Assembly: GCA_033239125.1 (NCBI GenBank)
Contig: BSWB01000004.1
Location: 127,047,235-127,111,234, forward strand
DNA length: 64,000 bases
Direction: 5' to 3'
DNA from: Fagopyrum homotropicum
Taxonomy: Eukaryota > Streptophyta > Magnoliopsida > Caryophyllales > Polygonaceae
Part shown: piece after piece, positions 33,250-44,351 of the stretch
Layout of the letters: every line of letters begins with the position of its first letter
How positions within the stretch are numbered: position 1 is the stretch's first letter
Translations under genes and position numbers: made by a program
The notes under the pieces: model-generated
Database searches by the model: none
Told to the model about the DNA's origin: nothing
What the model saw: only the letters and a program-made list of their open reading frames with translations

Positions 33250-33877
33250 TTAATGTTTAAGATTGATTAGAAACCCCATTGTGGGTTGTCTTCATAAAGT
33301 TGAAGTAGGGATGTGAGTCTCGTTCACATCAGACGAGTGTGTGAAAAAATGCGAGTGAGTGAAACTCAAGCGATGGATTTATCACCCAATTTAATATGAT
33401 TATTTTTTTATTTCTTTTATATAAGTTTACATTAATGAGTTTTACGACTTCTAATCTTTTGTTGTCATTATGACCTTGTCAACGCTACTAATTTCAAGTG
33501 TTATGAATCTTTAAAAATAAATATTTTTTGAAAGATTTTGGCAAATAAGCTCTTTTTAGTTTTGTTTTAGTTATGTACCCTTATTATCGTGACCATTGGA
33601 ATTTTGATATTAGGTAAGACATTGGTCAAAACTAACTACGCGCTTCTTTCATTCCGTTAACGAAAACTCTCTCTACTTAAAACCAAAAACCGGCGACTAC
33701 TCAACTTCTCCGTCAATCTCTCTCTCGCATTTGCAGTTTCTTCAACTTCCAAATCTTCTCCGACAATCTCTCCCGTTTCTAGTCTCAACTTCATCCTTTT
33801 TCGTCTTCGTTGACCCGTTCTCAACCGTTTGAAGATCACTCCCTCACATTTTATCGTAAACCCTAATCAACTGAAAA

Positions 33878-36030
33878 ATGTCACAATGATCTAAGGCCAA
33901 AGCTAAACGATCATATGTTTCTAATGTTCCAACATTCCAACTGTTAATCCCAACTCAACCTTCACCGGTTGAAGAGTCAATTTCAAACCAGGGGCAGGTA
34001 CCTCCAATGTATGATAAGGAGAAAGGACTGCAGTTAGTTGTCTCTAGAGATCCAAGCGAAGAAATCCTCATGGTTAGTATGGCATTATTACTCTCTGATT
34101 TGTTCAATGTATTCTGGTATTATGGTTTCTGGCATGTGTTTCATATTAGGGTTTGATGAGTTTATCGTATGATTTGATATGATTTATGGTATTATTTGTT
34201 TCGTTTTTATATTGACATGAGTTGTCTGGCATGTGTGTTTGGTATGTTATTCTGGTATTAGTTTTTTTGGTATGTTTCTGGCATTAGGTTCTAGTATGAG
34301 TTGTTGATGTGTTTATTATGTATATTGATATGATTTGTTTGATATGCTTTCTATTTTGAGTTTTTGGTATTAGTGTATTATGGTTTCTGGTATGTTTCGT
34401 TTATATTGAGAATTTTTTCTAATATGAGCTATGGTATGATTTGTCTATATTAATACGGTTGTTATGAGTTTGAAATGAGGTTTTGATATTATTTTCTGGT
34501 ACGGAATGTTGATGTGTACATTGATATGAGTTTTTGGTATGTTTACACATGCAGATGAAGACATGTCTATAAATAAAATGAAGAGGACAAGTATACACAA
34601 AACTCTTATGTAAGTTGAACGTTTGATATGAGTTTCTGGTATATTTGATATGAGGTTTTTCTAGTATTAACAAGCTTGTTTCCTTTCCTAGCTTATGTAC
34701 AAGTTTGATGATAATACAAGATATGAGACAACACGGATAACTATGTTATCTCGTGTAAGTATAATAAATTTCATATTGGAAGGGTTGGATGACAGTGGAC
34801 AAGAAATGTTCAAAAAAAGTATATTTGCGGACATAATCTGTCTTTGTGCAAATCTCAAGTTGTCCAACCAATTAATACACTACATGTCTCTACATGTGGT
34901 GAAAACATACCGCAAATACTCAATGTGGTTTGCCATCAACAAAACTCTACTTAGGTATTTATAACTACACCCTTTTCAGTTTGATACCTCAATTCCACTT
35001 TGTATTGTTAATCTGTTTCTTTCTTTTTTGAATAATTTGGTTTATAAGGTTTGGTTTAAGCGAGTTTCAAGAAGTTACTGGTCTGGAGTGTCGTTACAAT
35101 GCATACAAAGAAATAAAAGATGTCGACATGAGCGAGGTGGTCGACATTCCCAGATGTCAATTGGGAGATTTGGAGGATGCATATTCATCACTCCCTAAGA
35201 ACAATGAACACAAATATAAGATGACTTTGATTCTCTTTATTGAATATGTTTTGCTAGGGAACGACAAGAAGAAGTTAGTGACCAATCTAACTCTTTCCTT
35301 GCTGAAGGACATATAAGCTTTTAATTCCTTCCCATGGGGGCGCATTGTGTTCAGAAGGATACTTGAGAGTCTTTAGGAGTGCGAGCCGATAAAGTATCGT
35401 AAAGCAAGAAACTACTGTCTTTTTGGTTTTCCTTTGGCACTCCAAGTATGATTGATTTATGTTGTATAAGTGAGTTATGTGATGTATTGTGTTGTTTCTG
35501 GTATGATTTTAATGTTATAGTTCTTCTGGTTTGTGTTTTCTGATATGAGTTTATTGCATGAGTCTCTTGCTTGTATGTATTTGATAGAGTTTTTGTTGTG
35601 GTTATGTATTATGATATGAGTTAATCTTGTCCTTTTTATTGTATTTTTTCTGGTGTCATTTTCTGGTATGGGTGTTGTTTTATGATATGTTTTTCTGGTT
35701 TCATTTTCTGGTATGAGAGTATGCTATTAGTTTGATATCATTTATTGATATGAGTTTATGATATGCTCTATTCATGTGTTTCTTGTGTATAATTTATAGG
35801 TACGTGTACTTGAATCAATCTCCAAGCTGACATCCTTGTTTGTCAGATGTGATGAAAAAGAAACAACCCCACTTTGTATTAAGCGGGTTTCAACAAACAA
35901 GGGGAAGAACAAATACAGCCTCCAAACCATCAAAGAAACAACATCAACCTTGATCAAAGAAGACGTAAAAACTATCCCACTGTCCCCGGAAAATCTAGAA
36001 GTTGAGGATGACTATAAGTGGTGGGGATGA
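33878..36030 (+). pseudogene. DUF1985 (Ulp1-associated) gene remnant
   Basis: After ATG 33878 the frame stops within four codons (TGA 33887-33889), then reads on as KAKAKRSYV. A clear DUF1985 segment follows: exon 34695-34954 (LSNQLIHYMSLHVV, MWFAINKTLLR), a GT-AG intron, then exon 35049-about 35445 (FGLSEFQEVTGLEC ... MTLILFIEYVLLGN ... AFNSFPWGRIVFRRILESL). In-frame stops are at 35314-35316 and near 35374. A downstream exon from 35800 begins VRVLESISKL. In plants DUF1985 commonly pairs with a C-terminal Ulp1-like cysteine protease inside MULEs (KI-MULE/Kaonashi type); that protease is not seen here. Confidence 0.75.
34085..35770 (+). repeat. CTGGTATG-type motif arrays in MULE C introns
   Basis: Repeated TCTGGTATG, TTTGATATGAG and TTATGATATG words fill 34085-34690 and 35490-35770. 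Both stretches fall between DUF1985 gene exons, so the motif expanded in introns and spared coding sequence. Confidence 0.65.
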
Positions 36031-36170
36031 AAACGTGGACGAAGATGACTATCATGTTATCTGGTCAAGGTTGGGTTCCACAATGTCCGGGTATGTAGAC
36101 CCGAAGGTGCTGTTGACAAGGTTATCAAGGCTCCTCCTGGAGGAATCGGACAATGGATTGCACAATATAG

Positions 36171-36480
36171 GTACAAACCGGTCCAACCCGGAACCGGTCC
36201 GATCTACGGTACAAGGTGTTATCAATTTACGGTCCACCGGTCCGGACCGCATGCACACCCCTAGACGGGGATGAAGACGGGAAATTTTACCGGAAACCCC
36301 CATAAAATTTAAAAATAGGAAAAATTAAACATGGACGGGATTCCCTGATAATGATGAATATCTGACGGGGATGAGGACAATTTTCAATACCCGGGGATGG
36401 GGGCATTATAACCGGTGATGGGTAGGTAGTCCCCACCCCAAACCCAGCCCTAAATAAGAGTAAGAATAAGCAGAAATTTA
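36171..36480. repeat. GC-rich decayed repeat
   Basis: ACCGGTCC/GGACCGG words (36178-36250) and GACGGGGATGAAGACGGG ... GGGGATGGGG (36262-36420). The latter resembles the GGGGATGGGG-rich parts of the 23.5-26.5 kb duplication. Possibly a non-autonomous DNA transposon; ends not resolved. Confidence 0.4.
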
Positions 36481-36786
36481 CATAATCACTAAAAGAAGAG
36501 GAGAACGATCAGAACAGGTCTCTTATGGCCAAATAAAAAGGTGCAATAAGTTCAGAATCTCGAACATTTCAAAGCACTACTAGCACAAGACTGGTGGCTC
36601 CTGCCACTCTGAACTTTGGATCTTACAAGATTGAAAGTATGTGCAGCATACATAACAACTATCCAAAACACAAATCAGGGCCAATATTACTTCATATTAT
36701 GAATAAAGGCTCCATATCCCACGAGCCACAATGATAAGTGGAGTTTTACAGGTATGGTAATCCGGCCCATACTTGTACACAAGATC

Positions 36787-38979
36787 TCAATAGCGATACT
36801 TGGTGGAGTAGTCTTTGGGTGCAATCACCAGACCCCGACCCTTCCTGGCCCCACGATAGACCGTCTCCACAATGTCTATGAATTCCTGCTTGTCCTTTAA
36901 AGCCCAGTTGATCTTGTTGTTGTTTCCGGTTCCCAGATCTATCATGATGTGCTTGTTTCTAAAGAAAAACATCACAGTTGATGGATCATACAGCTCATAC
37001 ATTGTGTTGAAGTCTGGCACCTCTGTTATGTCCACAAGGTATATCACAGCAAAGTTCTTTATAGTCTCTGCTACCGAAGACAGCACTTCATCCATCTATT
37101 TATAACGAGTCAACTCAGTCATTAACTGACACTTTAATGCAAGGAGAAATTGATGCACATTTACACAATGAAAGACAATTTCTACAATAAGCAAACAACA
37201 TCTGGGTTAAGGTTGACAAATTGACAACTGCTTACAAATATGAAAGAATTGGGACAACAAAATCCAGGTTTACAAATCAATTTATCACTAAGGACTCGTT
37301 TGGTACGCGTGCAACAATGGGGTTCGAATTAGTAATTGGAATAGAATGGGTAATGACCTAATCCGATGAAACATGTTGTTTGGTTAAGATTATCAATTTA
37401 ACATTTGGGTTGAAAATATATTGATTTCATAAAATGACAGTTTATAACCTAATTTGCCCATACTAGATCAATGGACATTGGCCTAAAGCATTATAGTTGG
37501 AAACCGAGTTAAAACGACTGAACCCATGAAAAAAAATTCAAGAACTGGGAATGAAAAATATTGGAATAATTTATTCCGTGGAATGGCTCATTCCAATATT
37601 TTTTTGCTACAAAACAAGGACATCAATTTCAGTGATTCCGAAACCAATTCTTGATTCCATAGGATTCATACCAAACAAGCCTGTTTCTTCTAATCACATC
37701 ATTATTATAACTTGTACACCATGAACCTGCAGAATCGGGTCTAGTAAAACAAAAGGTTCAAAACAAGTTGTCACTAAGTTTGTTCTAATCATATTATAGT
37801 AGCCTCTATAATTTTAGAATTGGGTCCATAGTAACAAGACCTTTCAAGAAAAAAGGTCTACAGAGGCAAGAAATTCACATCAAGTTATTACTATAATTCA
37901 TCTAGTAGCATTACTGATTTACTGTAGATTTTACAATGACTTATCTTGTAGTTTAGGATCATCATGGCGAATGCTTGCAGCGAGCAGATCTTGCTGACAC
38001 ATGAGGGTTTGGAAATACTATTACTAACATATTACCAGAATTTTGATGTTCTATCCATCTGCTAACATATCTATGCACCAAGATAGTGAATTAGGCCACA
38101 CTGATTAATGCACCAACTTCAACAGAACAGCCAGAATCAAGCACATCTCTTCCACAAAAGAATGGAACCTGGATAACTATGGTGGTTTTACAAAGACAAA
38201 AGGAATCAACAATGACATGGATCTAGTGAATAATCACCAGCACAAGCGGTACAGCATGAAGGCATTAACATGACATATATATTTCTACTGCATAAGCTTC
38301 TGCGTCTTATTGGCTTTAGCAAACTCCACAAACTTTAGCCCCAAAACATATATTCTTAATGCTTTCACATAATGGATAAGCTCTTGGAGTTACTGTATTC
38401 AAAACTAAGATAGGCAGATAGTATCCCTGTTCCTAGAACTCTGGAGAAAGAGACGAAGAAGAACAAGTTCTGCCGTTCTTAAGATAATATAGATATAGGA
38501 AATCTGGGAAAACCATTGGATTTATGTTAGGAAAAAAAGGCCCAAAAAAGCAATAATCCAGCATGAACTATGGCAACTGCCAACGGACGATTATTATTAT
38601 AGCTGGGAGATCAAGCTTAATCCTAGCACGATCCCTCAAAAAAGCAACAATCCAATATCATAGACATTTAGAAGGAAATTAGGGTTTGTGAAAGGAAAGT
38701 TGGTGGTACAAAGAATTGAAAATTGAACGAATCTAGGGTTAGGGATTTGAAGAAGGCATCGATTGAACAGCAAAAGGCAAATTTGAACGCAGTATAAAAT
38801 TAAAGAAGCAAGAAGAAAGCATGAACATGGAGGTTAGTAACGAAAGAAAGAGAGGATACCTGCATGCAAGTTTCGTCCCAGTCATGTCCGAAGCGGATGA
38901 TGACGAGGCGTTCTTCCTCGGCAAGGATGGCCTGATCCACCGCCCATCCCGAGTGCAAGTGCGGCAAAAGGTACGACAT
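36787..38979 (-). CDS. YLS8: DIM1/YLS8, U5 snRNP thioredoxin-fold protein
   Basis: This encodes the small spliceosomal protein of the Dim1/Dib1 family (human TXNL4A), a core component of the U4/U6.U5 tri-snRNP required for pre-mRNA splicing. Exon 1 is 38979-38860 (40 codons: MSYLLPHLHSGWAVDQAIL ... GHDWDETCMQ). Exon 2 is 37095-36787 (starts MDEVLSSVAETIKNF, ends APKDYSTKYRY). Together they give 142 aa, the canonical length, with nearly invariant family sequence throughout, so it is intact and under strong constraint. The 1764-bp intron holds a MITE-like insertion. A 1.1-kb fold-back element begins only 134 bp upstream of the ATG, leaving a very short proximal promoter. Confidence 0.97.
37292..37680. 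mobile_element. PIF-type MITE in DIM1 intron
   Basis: Starts GGACTCGTTTGGTACGC and ends ATACCAAACAAGCC (inverted: GGCTTGTTTGGTAT), with GGAATGG/ATTCC-rich subterminal sequence as in Tourist elements. TAA precedes the left end but no matching triplet was found on the right. Confidence 0.6.
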
Positions 38980-39112
38980 CTTTCTTCCTCCTCTGCTCTT
39001 CTCACGCCTTCCAAATTTCGGTGCACTCAGAAACAACGAGACCAATTACGGATTTCCTTAAAGTAAAAAAAAATAAAAATTGTATTTTATTTTTAATGAG
39101 GTTGCGTTTCAG

Positions 39113-40212
39113 TCCGGATCACCTGTTACAGTTTTGTGTTACATTGCCTGTTACTGGTGCAATTATTTTATTGGTCCATGTATATTAGCATTAATTATTT
39201 TTAAAATTAAATTATGATAAAATAGACACAAAAATATACTCTTTTACATTCTCGGTTTTTCTATCAGATTGTCTCCTCTCTTTCGCTCATCTTCAACTAG
39301 TCTCGATTGGAGACCTCTCGTTCGACATCCTTTCCTTCCGCCGGATGACTCCTCTTCCTCACTCTTCGCACACCCGACCAATCTCCTCGATTCTTTTTCC
39401 GGCATCATCAAATCGTATATTCAAAATCTATGATGGGGATATTTACCGTGTAACTCTGATTAGACTCTAAGGAAGCCAAATCAGTGTTGAAACTCTTGAA
39501 GACAATCGGTAGTCAATTAGGTCTTCCCCTAGTTTTGGTGCTGACAAAGACCTCCAACTCGCTCTTCTGCCTGTATTGATTGCTAGGGATTGTGGAATCA
39601 CCATTGGCTAGGGTCAATTTTAAATTCATATATATTACGGAAATTTCAAATTCCATATTACAATTAATTAAAGATTTCTTGTTGTATGCCTTTGGAGTTT
39701 TTCTGACTTTAACTCCCAATAATTTGCAATTCAACCTTTCAAAAGCACCTTGAATCCTTCAAGAAAGATTAATCCAACGCACTGTAATTCATTTAACTTG
39801 CATTTCAAAACCACAAATTAATATACTTCCGTTAATCTTAAATATATGGTGTGAAATATTCGTCAAAATTCAAAGTCGGTTACTTTGAGGTTAAGAATGA
39901 AGTCCTTTTCTTCACTTTCGCAGGGTGTTGGTCAAGCGGAATGTGACGAGGTGCGTTTCCGTGAGGAAGAGGACTCACGCTGGCGGAAGGAAAAGATGTT
40001 GAGTGAGGGTCTCTGACGAGGCAAGTTGAAGATGAGCGAAATAGAGAAGAATCAGATGTCGACTCAAAAGAGAATTAGAGAATGTGAACACAATCTCTAA
40101 TTTCTATTTTATATTAATCTAATTTTACAGAAATAATTAATGTCAATACACGTGGACCAATAAAATGATTGTAACAGGCAATATAACACTGAAGTGTAAC
40201 AGGTACTCTGGA
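39113..40212. mobile_element. Long-TIR fold-back element upstream of DIM1
   Basis: Inverted arms of about 300 bp: left starts TCCGGATCACCTGTTACA, right (reverse complement) TCCAGAGTACCTGTTACA. Arms stay similar through TTTTATTGGTCCA, TTTCGCTCATCTTCAACT, TCCTTTCCTTCCGCC and CTCCTCTTCCTCAC. The loop of about 500 bp holds a short minus-strand frame (39513-39734) without recognised motifs. Arm length suggests a non-autonomous Mutator-like or fold-back class element, but no 9-bp duplication was found. Confidence 0.7.
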
Positions 40213-40803
40213 TTAGGTGACAGTAAGGTTAGGTGGGAGAGATGCTATGTGAATTGATAGCAGGCATGAAAGAGTAATTTGTGGGAGTAGATACATCGTC
40301 AAAACGTTGAGGTCACAAGTTATATGCAATATCAGAAAGATTTATGTTTGAGGACGAATCGAATTTTGAATATAAAATATTTTTAAAAGGAAAAATACTT
40401 TCATAGAAATAGTTCACCTACTACACCAAATGTCAATAGCTGAGTTGAAAACGGATAATTATCACCACTACAACTACACATGTAGTCCGATGATCCTAAA
40501 AGGAGCCAATTCAGGCGCTACACTTAATCTCTAATATGGAAGCTCAAACGGATTCAAGCAACGCACCAACATTGTAGTCGGGAGGATCTGAATGACATGT
40601 CATGATTCACGAAAGTGAACATTCCAAAAACAAAACAAAAAATGTAGACGGGAAGATCTTACATCCAAAAGCTATAAAACATATAGCTTGTTTTGGAAAA
40701 ATTTTCTTTCAAATAATTTTGTTTCTTACCTGGCCTTTTAAATGAAACATCATGATTTTTTTATTTGTAGGATGGTGAAACTTTGCTTCTCAAATATTTA
40801 AAA

Positions 40804-41654
40804 ACTATTGTATTACCCGCACATTTTGCGGGATTGTGATTTAATTTTATAGATTTGATTTTAGTACTTTCCTTTAAAATAGTGAGACTTGAAAGAAAAT
40901 TAATAGTGATATCTTTTGATCAATATTAGTCGAGAAGAACCATTTGATTTTATTATAGAATAATTTTTATAATTTTTTAGTTAATTGAAAATATAATACC
41001 TTACATTTTAATGTACTAACCTTGTAACTACTATATGAAACGTTTTAATCTTTATTCTTCTAATCAAAATTACCAAGTTAGTGATATTGAAATAAATAAA
41101 TCGTCTAGATAACATAAAAAAATATTGCGATAAGAACGCGAGTGACGCCATATTTGAAGATTATTGAACTTTGAAAGGAGGCTAATTTTTCAATTATTTA
41201 GAGTATTTTGAAATTTAGATTTTGTTAATAAAAAATTATAGTAACAATAAAATAGTAGATAACAAAGTAGATAGGGTTGGAAATATAAAACTAAGAATTA
41301 AAATTGGTATATATAATTAAAATTTTCAAAAAAAATCACGTTCTAAAAATGATTAAATTTTTTTTAAAAAACCATTTATTTCAACAAATACTTTTAAAAC
41401 TTCGATTTTAAAAATATATACTTAAACAATCTTCTCTTTTGGATTTATATTCCGTGGCAAAAATTTTCTAAGAAGATTATATCCCTATTTTACAACAAAT
41501 ATTTTAAAAATATATGTAAATTTAAGTTTTTATTTACTCAAAACTTATTCGTCAAGATTTGATAACCGATTAGTTTTTAAATTATTGGTAGATACATTAT
41601 GTGGGAGGTTATCTATAGTAAAATATTTGGATTAATTTTAACATTTAAAGACCA
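40804..41654 (-). mobile_element. 3' part of a second, degraded minus-strand Helitron
   Basis: On the minus strand CCCGCAAAATGTGCGGG is followed by TAATACAATAGT and then T. This is a Helitron 3' hairpin with a one-base change in the CTAGT terminus. It is most simply the outer element into which, or beside which, the 41655 Helitron inserted. Confidence 0.5.
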
Positions 41655-41839
41655 ACTAGTATAATACCCGCACCTTGTGCGGGTTATGAAAAAAATGAGA
41701 AAGAATATTGTGAAATTGGTTTTTTTACGTGCTTTTGTTTTGTATATTTCTCTAATCTAATCGACTTACCAACATTACTTTATTAAGGATAAATTTACAA
41801 AATGAGATTATACTATGGACATACTTAATAGAATAATAT

Positions 41840-41873
<34 letters not shown>

Positions 41874-43638
41874 CAACATTTTTGTTTTTTTTCGATTATG
41901 TAATGAGTTTGAGGATTTTTTCTTGGTCAATGGGTAACAATTTAATTTTATAATTTTTTTTGTATTTAACAACTCTTTTGTTTTTTTTTGGATTATAATG
42001 CTTATTGGTGTATTAAAATTTTTATTTTAATTAATTATTTTTCGACTATAAATCTATTAGTTAGTTAGTTAATTTTATTTTTAATTATTAAAATTACAAA
42101 AGATTTATGTGATCTACAAGCTAAGAAACTTAACATAATTAAACAAAAATTTAATTAATATAACGCGGTCTATATCTACAAGCTAAAAAAGTTTTTAAAA
42201 AATTTAATTTAATTCAAAATTAACTTCAAAGTCCGATAACTATTATCTAAAAATAACTTATTTGCTGATGGGTGGAAGAAAATCAATAAATAAATAAAAT
42301 TAACATAAAAAAAGGTGTACACGTCAATTTTTTTTAATAACTTGAAAATAGATCAGATACACGGGGTTACGGTTAAAAATCAAATCAAGGGATGAAACAA
42401 TAGAAAAACGATTGTTAATTATATAATTTCAAAAAAAAGTTGTGGGAGCTCCATTTCGAAATACTACTCTCACAACGCACCACGTAAACTGTCATGTATA
42501 CTGCTCTAGTAGTAGATATAGACTCGCCCATAACATAAAATTTTTAGTTCCAAAAAAATAAATTTTTTTTGACAAATTTGTAAAACATAAAAAGTTCTAA
42601 GGGAACCATGAAAAAAATCACATGGAATGTTTGGAAAAAAAATTCGTTCGAATAAAAATCCTAACAGAAAATATAACTAAAATGGAAATGAAATCGAAAC
42701 CAATTTAATTAAAATCCATAATAAAAAGATATAACAACAATGGAAATCAATTTACCGTCAAAATGGAAATCAATTTTGTTGATTAAATGGAAGTTTTTTA
42801 TTTAAAAAACTATCAAAAAAATCCAATGAAATCATGTAAAAATTTATTATATATTTATAGGTATTTTTCAAAAAAAAAACAACGTAAATTTTGATGGATT
42901 TTATCAAAAAATAATTGTTCGCTTAAAATCTGATGGAACATTTCAAAAATAAAATTCAATTCAAAATCAATTTAATTAAAACTCGCACATAACGTAAAGT
43001 TGTAGTTTCAAAAAAATAAAATTTGTTCGACAAATTTGTAAAACATAAAAGTTCTAAGCGAACCATGGAAAAATCTGATGGAACGTTCGAAAAAAATCCG
43101 TCGAATAAAAATCCTAACCGAAAATATAATTAAAAGGGAAATCAAAATCGCAATATCTTTTAATATATTTTTATAAATATTTATTTATTAAAAAAATGAT
43201 TTGGTTGTTAAGGTGATTTGATTGTTAAAGCTAATTCGATTAATTTTTTTATTATTATTAAAAAATTGATTTGATTTTTATAAAATTATTATTTTAATAA
43301 TAAAAGATTTTATGGTTTAAAAATTAATGTAAAAAATAAAGATTATTGGCTTTAATTGTGGGAGCTCAATTTCAAAAATCATGCGTCCACAGCGCGTCAC
43401 GTCATCAACCCGTGCTCTGTTTTAGTAAGTATAATAGATTAATTAATTGTTTTTGATAATTGAATAGCTTTCAAATTATACGTAGATAATCTGAGAGGTT
43501 ATTTACAGTAAAAGATTTGAATTAATTTTAACATTTAAAAATCAATTAGTTAATTGCTTTTGGAAAATAATTTTGGGGGCTGAAATAAACGTGCTTGCGG
43601 CACGTGGGAAAAAGGACTCTCCTTTAATATATATAAGA
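41655..43638 (-). mobile_element. Minus-strand Helitron(s), multiple 5' ends
   Basis: The 3' terminus at 41655 (minus) is hairpin CCCGCAC-AAG-GTGCGGG (41667-41683), TATTATACTAGT, then T. The farthest 5' terminus is A|TCTTATATATATTAAAG at 43638. Two further 5'-type termini lie inside: A|TCTATTATACTTACTAAAAC at 43438 and TCTATATCTACTACTAGAGC at 42532. An internal direct repeat (42532-about 42665 against about 42975-43150, sharing CAAATTTGTAAAACATAAA and TAAAAATCCTAAC) accompanies them. This is nested or tandem Helitron material with no coding capacity. Which 5' end pairs with which 3' end is not settled. Confidence 0.65.
41843..41872. repeat. (AT)n microsatellite
   Basis: A run of about 14 AT dinucleotides inside the Helitron body. 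Confidence 0.9.
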
Positions 43639-43683
43639 TTTGTGACAACTCAAACTAGGGTATTATTCAAGTAAGACCCATTA

Positions 43684-44250
43684 TTGCGGTACGGCCGTGC
43701 GGCCGTACCGCAGGGCGACACGTGTCCCGAAAAAAAAACGAGTAAAAGTAATAGTTCAAAACTTATTATGGAATAGTTCATAACTTATAAAAGGATAGTT
43801 CATGAATTATAATAGAATAGTTCATAGTGTAAAATTTATAAAGGATTGAAAGTAATAGTTCAAAACTTATTAAGTAATAGTTCATAACTTCTAAAAGGAT
43901 AGTTCATGAATTATAATAGAATAGTTCATAGTGCAAAATTTATAAATGAGTGAAAGTAATAGTTCAAAACTTATTATGGGATAGTTCATGAATTATAATA
44001 GAATAGTTTAAAGTGCAAAAATTTATAAAGGAGTGAAAGTAATAGTTCAAAACTTATTATGGGATAGTTCATGAATTATAATAGAATAGTTCATGGATTA
44101 TATTAAAAAGTAATAGTTCATGGATTATATAGGAATAGTTCAAAGTTTATAGGATAATAGTGCATAAATTATAACATGGTAGTTCAAATAAATTTTCATT
44201 AGTTTCCGTAAAAAAAAAAAAAAAAATCGTTTCAGAAAAGAGAAAAAAGG

Positions 44251-44282
<32 letters not shown>

Positions 44283-44351
44283 ATTTTTTTTTTTTTTTTT
44301 TTTTTCGGGACACGTGTCGCCCTGCGGTACGGCCGTACGGCCGTACCGCAA
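43684..44351. mobile_element. GC-terminal fold-back element with internal repeats
   Basis: 46-bp terminal inverted repeats (43684-43729 and 44306-44351) differ at one position and read TTGCGGTACGGCC ... GACACGTGTCCCG. They are flanked by TA on both sides (43682-43683, 44352-44353), as in Tc1/mariner-Stowaway insertions. The terminal repeats are themselves palindromic (44324-44349 is a perfect 26-bp palindrome). The interior is AT-rich with tandem ATAGTTCA-type repeats and ends in A and T homopolymer runs. No coding capacity. Superfamily is uncertain. Confidence 0.75.
43748..44190. repeat. Internal tandem repeats, AGTAATAGTTCAAAACTTAT
   Basis: Several imperfect units built from AGTAATAGTTCAAAACTTAT, GGATAGTTCATGAATTATAA and TAGAATAGTTCATAGTGCAA, each 70-110 bp, fill the interior of the fold-back element. 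Some units lack one block. Confidence 0.8.

Larger units (their letters stand above)
33530..36170 (+). mobile_element. Mutator-like element C carrying DUF1985 gene
   Basis: The left end GAAAGATTTTGGCAAATAAG, then CTCTTTTTAGTTTTG and ATGTACCC, matches the termini of MULEs A and B in the same order, so this is a third family member. The interior contains CTGGTATG arrays (34085-34690, 35490-35770) and a decayed DUF1985 gene. I could not find the right terminus or target duplication. The element seems cut off near 36170, where a different GC-rich repeat (ACCGGTCCGG words) begins. The right boundary is approximate. Confidence 0.65.

Noticed and set aside
36171..36480. Right end of MULE C
   Set aside because: No terminus matching the left end and no 9-bp duplication could be found; boundary left approximate.
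41843..41872. AT dinucleotide run as an origin or matrix-attachment signal
   Set aside because: A simple microsatellite inside a Helitron; no supporting context.
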